Positions 59,443 to 64,000 of a DNA stretch of 64,000 bases are shown here, piece after piece. The notes beneath the pieces are model-generated. The model was not told the DNA's origin. It saw only the letters and a program-made list of their open reading frames with translations, and did not search any database. The DNA is from Pteria penguin (Eukaryota; Mollusca; Bivalvia; Pterioida; Pteriidae), in NCBI GenBank assembly GCA_035048485.1, contig CM068589.1:4652501-4716500 (forward strand). Reading direction: 5' to 3'. A program made the position numbers and the translations under genes. Every line of letters begins with the position of its first letter. The first letter of the stretch is position 1.

Positions 59443-59920
59443 CTACAAATAAATCAAACATTTTACAGCCAGTAAATTTTTATTATATTTGTAGCTCTTC
59501 CAGTCTTTAATGTCAAAATTTACAAAACATAAAACAAACACCAAATAGTTAATCATTACTTGACAGTAGACTCTTCTCCAGTTTCCCATTTTAATTCATG
59601 AATATGGATTGAATGTAGCCTCATAGGTCTTAATGGTATTTCTATTGTGGCTAAAATGCCATGAGGATGGGGAATTTTGTGCCCAGATTGTCATGTTATA
59701 AAACACACTTTAAATTTTAATGTGTGGATAGACAGTCTCTCACATACTGGGCTGAAGTCATAATGTTGATAATATAATATTGATTGTGTCTTATTTCATT
59801 TTGTTGGAACAATGACTAATTTGCTACTCAAAACATAGTAAAGCAGTGACGTGAAAGGGTCTATTAAAAATCTAAACACAAATATTTTTCTATTAACCGT
59901 TGTGGAATCAGGTGTGTGAA
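59443..59920. other. 5' flank of the SPFH-like gene
   Basis: AT-rich, expected to contain any 5' non-coding exon and the promoter. No specific element is identified. Confidence 0.4.
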
Positions 59921-59929
59921 GTGGGCTTA

Positions 59930-60130
59930 AGACTCGGCTACTGGGACGTCTCTTTAGTTCATTCGGTAGCACGCAGGACTGTAAATCCTGGGTTCCCTGG
60001 ATCGAGACCGGCATTTACGTGGTGTACAATGGAGGGTGGGAGGGTTTGCTACCTCTTCCCTTTGGTGAGGTGTGCCCGGCAGGTCTCAAAGAGACTAGGA
60101 GGAGGGATGTGCCTTCCTCCTAATATTAAA
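59930..60130 (+). mobile_element. SINE family 3 with tRNA-Tyr-like head
   Basis: CTCTTTAGTTCATTCGGTAG (box A), GGACTGTAAATCCTGG (GTA at the anticodon position) and CTGGATCGAGACCGG (box B). A body containing GTGAGGTGTGCCCGGCAGGT follows. Box B departs from GGTTCGA, so it is a SINE rather than a tRNA gene. Confidence 0.7.
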
Positions 60131-60149
60131 TGGGAGAAGATTGTTGTGG

Positions 60150-60260
60150 AATAAGGTGTGTGTAGCGGGTTTCAGACTCGGCTACTGGGACGTCTCTTTA
60201 GCTCACTCGGTAGTGTCCAGGATTGTAAATCCTGGGTTCCCTACATCGAGACATGTATAA
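60150..60260 (+). mobile_element. SINE family 3, second copy, truncated
   Basis: Repeats GGCTACTGGGACGTCTCTTT, AGCTCACTCGGTAG and GATTGTAAATCCTGGGTTCC, then diverges. Arranged head to tail with the first copy, sharing the GTTGTGGAAT upstream flank, so this is a local duplication. Confidence 0.7.
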
Positions 60261-60785
60261 CTAACTTAAAAACATGTTTCTAGTAATTCTGATTAATATA
60301 AAGTGCCGTTTCGGTGCCGTTTATGTGTTTACCCTGCCGTTTCGGTGTTTAGGTGCCGTTTCGGTGTTTCGATTCACCGGATCGAGACTGGCGTTGATCC
60401 TTCACTGATCATTGAATCACTTCATAACTATAATCCCTATAATGTTTCAAAACAGAGTCTGCCTATCATCTCGGTAAATTTCCCTCATGTGAAAGGGTGT
60501 GTGCAACTCTTACTGTACATGTATAACGCATGTTAACTGGCCTAACAAATTACCGTACGAACGTAGTTTCGCAGTACCAGTGATTTCAGTGTTTTCTCTA
60601 GATTTTACATAGAAAACAATGCTTACATTCTTCTAGAGATACGTATCAAGTTCAATATTACTCTGTTATGGCAAAAATCTTAGTTTCATCTCATATGTCA
60701 TAAATTATATTTGTTTTCAGGAAGTCACGATTGTAAACAAATTTGTTTACAAATAAATAGAAATCTCGATCTCGAATTTAAGGTT
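60261..60785. other. Gene-free stretch
   Basis: Short repeat of GCCGTTTCGGTG four times at about 60303-60366. Otherwise nothing recognised. Confidence 0.5.
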
Positions 60786-60791
60786 TTTTTT

Positions 60792-62149
60792 GGCGCTCAC
60801 TAAAACTAGTACGCGGACGCCGACGCGGACTTCAGAAAGTCCGACTTGAAAATGAAAAATAGTGATTTCTCCAAAAGTTCCAAATATCTCTTTGTGAAAC
60901 TTTCTACAGACATTGTAATGGACATGTTTATTCTTATCAATGCCAGATATTCACAACTTAAGTCCTAAATTTATCATTTGAGGCACTGATCTGTTACAAA
61001 CTCACTAAAACTAGTACGCGGACTTCGACGGCCGACTTGGGATGTCAAGACGAATATTCGTCTAATTTCAATAAATAACAACATAAACTTAATTGCTATG
61101 AATAGTGTAAGTGTAAAGAAATGTAAATACTTCTTATTTATGCTTAAGGACATCTTTATTGGCGATAAAACAAGGTTTGTTTACCTTGTGTGACAGCGGT
61201 CTCGATCGTTTGGAAAAGCCGACTTCGGTTTCAAACGGACGCGTACGGCGGACTCGAGAACTACACAGACTTACTATATCGCCTAAACTAGTACGCGGAC
61301 TTCTGTATTCGACTTTGAATTTCTAAGATGTAAATGAAGAAAATTCCTACCTTATTACTTTAGTTAGTGTGTATGTTTAAACTGCGAATAAGGAGTAGAT
61401 AAAGTCTAAGGTGTAAAATTGTTTTAAAAATGGTCATAATGCCTCAATTAATTTCAATTACAACTTGATTTTATTATGTTAATAATGTTAACGATTCCGT
61501 TTGAAAAGCGAAGTCGGACTTGTTGTGTTGGACTGCCTCTATCACAATATAAGATATGTTTTAACATTTTACTAGATATGGCAATTAATTATCATTAAAA
61601 TATTTAAATTTCTTGTTATGATATGGAAATAAATAGAAAATATCTTTATATAGACACAGAAGTCCACGTACTAGTTTTAGTTCTCGAGTCCGCCGTACGC
61701 GTCCGTTTGAAACCGAAGTCGGCTTTTCCAAATGATCGAGACCGCTGTCACACAAGGTAAACAAACCTTGTTTTATCGCCAATAAAGATGTCCTTAAGCA
61801 TAAATAAGAAGTATTTACATTTCTTTACACTTACACTATTCATAACAGTTAAGTTTATGTTGTTATTTATTGAAATTAGACGAATATTCGTCTTGACATC
61901 CCAAGTCGGCCGTCGAAGTCCGCGTACTAGTTTTAGTGAGTTTGTAACAGATCAGTGCCTCAAATGATAAATTTAGGACTTAAGTTGTGAATATCTGGCA
62001 TTGATAAGAATAAACATGTCCATTACAATGTCTGTAGAAAGTTTTACAAAGAAATATATGGAACTTTTAGAGAAATCACTATTTTTCATTTTCAAGTCGG
62101 ACTTTCCGAAGTCCGCGTCGGCGTCCGCGTACTAGTTTTAGTGAGCGCC
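60792..62149. mobile_element. Large foldback (long inverted repeat) element
   Basis: The left arm, about 60792-61306, starts GGCGCTCACTAAAACTAGTA. The right arm, about 61656-62149, ends TACTAGTTTTAGTGAGCGCC, its exact inverse. Matching inner blocks include CCGACTTCGGTTTCAAACGG with GACGCGTACGGCGGACTCGA, and CAAGGTTTGTTTACCTTGTG. The arms are about 500 bases and the loop about 350. AAACTAGTACGCGGAC recurs three times in each arm, so the arms are modular. T-runs flank both ends and may be the target duplication. No open frame of note. Confidence 0.9.
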
Positions 62150-62342
62150 GTTTTTTTTTTCAAACGTCCTCCAAAAGTTAAATCTATCCCATAACGCAAC
62201 GCACACGTGCATGCGCAAGACCAGCGTAGGCCAAAAAATAACAGCATGTTGACCTATGACCTACAGCAAAATGATGAACTAGAATGAGAAGGATTGACAT
62301 GAATGAATCTGTGACTTTAGCGGAACTTACCAAATCACGCCC

Positions 62343-62582
62343 GCTCATTGTGTTGCATATAATTGTAAAAGCCGATAGATCCCCCATTCAAACGTGAAAT
62401 TCTTCCGTATCCCGAGGGGCGTGTACGTCCCTGGTATCCCGAAAGATGTCAACATCAGATCAAAATGGGTGGCAGCCATCAGGAGGCAAAATTGGGAGCC
62501 CACTAAGCACAGCAGAAAATGTGACAAGCATTTTATTTCTGGTATACATGTCAGTTTTGTGAATTCTAACACAGGAATCTAA
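62343..62582 (+). pseudogene. THAP-domain gene remnant
   Basis: In frame from 62337, the sequence reads T-P-A-H-CVAYNCKSR, then a TAG stop. It continues IPHSNVKFFRIP, RSKWVAAIRRQNWEPTK, HSRKCDKHFISG. THAP domains are DNA-binding C2CH zinc fingers with C..C near the start, FR.P, W, P and C..HF. All of these are present: C, C, then KCDKH. The usual initiator of M-P-x-H-C is ACG here, and codon 10 of the domain is TAG, so this is a dead copy. THAP domains occur in host regulators and in P-element-type transposases; which source applies is not clear. Confidence 0.75.
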
Positions 62583-62589
62583 AAATTTT

Positions 62590-62955
62590 GTCCGTAAACA
62601 TAGCTTTTATATAGCGTGCCCGCTGATTGTGTGGGAAGAAAAAAGGGAAGGAGTACAACGAGTTTTTGAAGCCCGGTACATCCCGCTGCATTTCAAGGAG
62701 AATCGGTGTTTTCCACCAAAACCACGGCTTGGGCAGCCTCACTGACAGGTTATTATTCTGACTACCCAATGTCATTTTTGGAAATAACCAATTTTTTTCC
62801 CCACACAATGCGAGGGCACGCTTTATAAAACCTATATTTACTTATAAAATTTCAGATTCCAATCAAGAAATTTTTCCATAACATAAGCAAAGAAAGGAGA
62901 TGAGTTAATATTCTCCCTAATTTCACTTTTGACAGTTTGAATGATTATGAAAATT
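62590..62955. other. Gene-free stretch
   Basis: No convincing continuation of the THAP gene. Nothing else recognised. Confidence 0.4.
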
Positions 62956-62962
62956 AGTTATC

Positions 62963-63142
62963 CTCTCTCTCTCTCTCTCTCTCTCTCTGTTGTAGGCATA
63001 CCGTCAAGAATGCCGGCGTCCCTTTCTTCTTTAAGTACGAAGTGTACTCAAAAGTTGAGCGTACTTTATGACGTATTTTTTTTTTTATTTATTTTTTTTT
63101 TTTTTGTTTGTTTGTTTGTTTGTTTGTTTTTTTTTTTTTTTT
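62963..63142. repeat. Simple repeats: (CT)n, T-runs and (GTTT)n
   Basis: (CT)n at about 62963-62989, long T-runs from 63077, (GTTT)n at about 63106-63128. The 139- and 62-codon frames here are low-complexity artefacts. Confidence 0.9.
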
Positions 63143-63441
63143 TGGTTTGTTGGTTTCTTGTTTTATATGACGTGGACATCTGTCAGGTGCAAAACAACAA
63201 GCAGGGGCGCAGGAGAAGGGGGAAGGGCAGCAGGGGCACGTGGCCCCTCTCTTTGAATATGGCGGGGGGGCAAAACCATGTTTGCGTCCCCCGCACTTTT
63301 CAAGTAATCTTAGATTTAAATAAACTTAACTATGGCCTTTTAAGTGAATTTTGTTTTTGACCCCGGATTTCGTGCATTCCCGTATCTTAAAGGGCGACAT
63401 GTTATAATCTTTGGAAAGTACGCTTAATATTAAATCCTTCC

Positions 63442-63632
63442 TAGGGACAGGCTTGGTGTAGTGGTTAAGCACTTCGCTTGCGGCGTCGACGATCAGGATA
63501 CAATTCCTGGGTTGCGCCACAGTATTTAAGAGGTCGATTACCTCTTGCTTCAATGTCGAGATATAACTGAAAAATTGCTGAAAGCGACTTTTAATGAGTA
63601 ATCAACCAACCAACCAACCAATTTTCCCTATG
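63442..63632 (+). mobile_element. SINE family 2, copy with (CCAA)n tail
   Basis: GGCTTGGTGTAGTGGTTAAG, GATCAGGATACAATTCCTGG, AGAGGTCGATTACCTCTTGC and CGAGATATAACTGAAAAATT match 39930-40050 closely. Ends in AATCAACCAACCAACCAACC. Confidence 0.88.
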
Positions 63633-63727
63633 TTCCAGAGAAGATGTTAATAAAATGACGAAATAAACCAAGATGGCATTATATGTTTTGTTGCCATCTT
63701 TTTATCATCAGCTACTACTTTCTCTAT

Positions 63728-63945
63728 TCGGTATTTTCGTTATACAGAGTTACTTCCCATTTGGGACGGTATCTGCCGTAAAATACTTATGAGGTCATCA
63801 AATCCTATGGAAACTGATCTAAAACTCAGGGAAATGATAGTCCACAAATGACGTTTTCATAGGAAATTCATGACGTCATAATTGTTTCACGTCAGATACC
63901 GTCTAAAATGGGAAATAACTCTGTTTAACGAAAAGACTCAATAAG
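63728..63945. mobile_element. MITE with about 45-bp terminal inverted repeats
   Basis: The left end, TTTTCGTTATACAGAGTTAC with TTCCCATTTGGGACGGTATC, mirrors the right end GATACCGTCTAAAATGGGAA with ATAACTCTGTTTAACGAAAA. The internal 110 bases contain no frame. Confidence 0.85.
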
Positions 63946-64000
63946 CATTAAAGTATACAGATAATTTAAGTTACTAAAGTTGAAATTAACACTAACACGA

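Noticed and set aside
59930..60010. Functional tRNA-Tyr gene
   Set aside because: Box B is GGATCGAGACC rather than GGTTCGA, the stems do not close well, and a duplicated SINE-like body follows.

Overview
This window looks like genomic DNA from a mollusc, most probably a bivalve. It is AT-rich and intron-rich. It is full of simple repeats, tRNA-headed SINEs, degenerate Penelope-type reverse-transcriptase elements, pearl-like elements with tandem cores, and lineage-specific tandem arrays. It also carries a C1q-type exon. There are no bacterial operons, no CRISPR array and no rRNA. Species assignment is inference only.

Three substantial protein-coding genes can be supported. (1) A 679-codon uninterrupted reading frame on the minus strand (13852-15891) encodes a multi-pass membrane GT2 glycosyltransferase resembling bacterial OpgH/MdoH. 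(2) A three-exon plus-strand gene (21398-31420) can be assembled because all splice phases agree. It predicts a secreted protein of about 280 residues with a PAN/apple-like N-terminus and about eight ephrin-receptor-like (GCC2/GCC3) cysteine repeats. (3) An eleven-exon minus-strand gene (59442 down to 39096) predicts 392 residues. All ten junctions have GT-AG borders and matching phases, and the coding total is 1179 bases. It looks like an SPFH/Band-7-like protein with a C-terminal coiled coil. Short or broken genes include a C1q exon fragment, a THAP-domain pseudogene and several retroelement remnants.

Layout: 1-12.9 kb is repeat-rich, with retroelement fragments, a 1.1-kb tandem duplication and pearl-like elements. 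13.8-15.9 kb is the glycosyltransferase. 16-21 kb is mostly unannotatable intergenic DNA with SINE and pearl fragments. 21.4-31.4 kb is the PAN/ephrin-receptor-like gene, whose second intron holds a 5.3-kb minisatellite. 31.9-37.4 kb is a zone of unrelated tandem arrays and SINEs. 39.1-59.4 kb is the SPFH-like gene, whose sixth intron holds an 8.5-kb satellite. 59.9-64 kb holds SINEs, a large foldback element, a dead THAP gene and a MITE.

The most striking observation is that both large intronic arrays appear to be built from a neighbouring exon. The 58-bp satellite of the SPFH-like gene contains the 3' splice site plus the first part of exon 7, repeated about 147 times. The 25-bp minisatellite of the other gene matches 25 of 28 bases inside its exon 2, and degenerate copies of the exon-2 3' border lie at the far end of the array. 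Smaller duplications of exon 5, exon 8 and exon 11 edges occur in the same SPFH-like gene. Together these suggest that exon-intron junctions repeatedly seed tandem repeats in this genome. I have not found this described, but I could not search.
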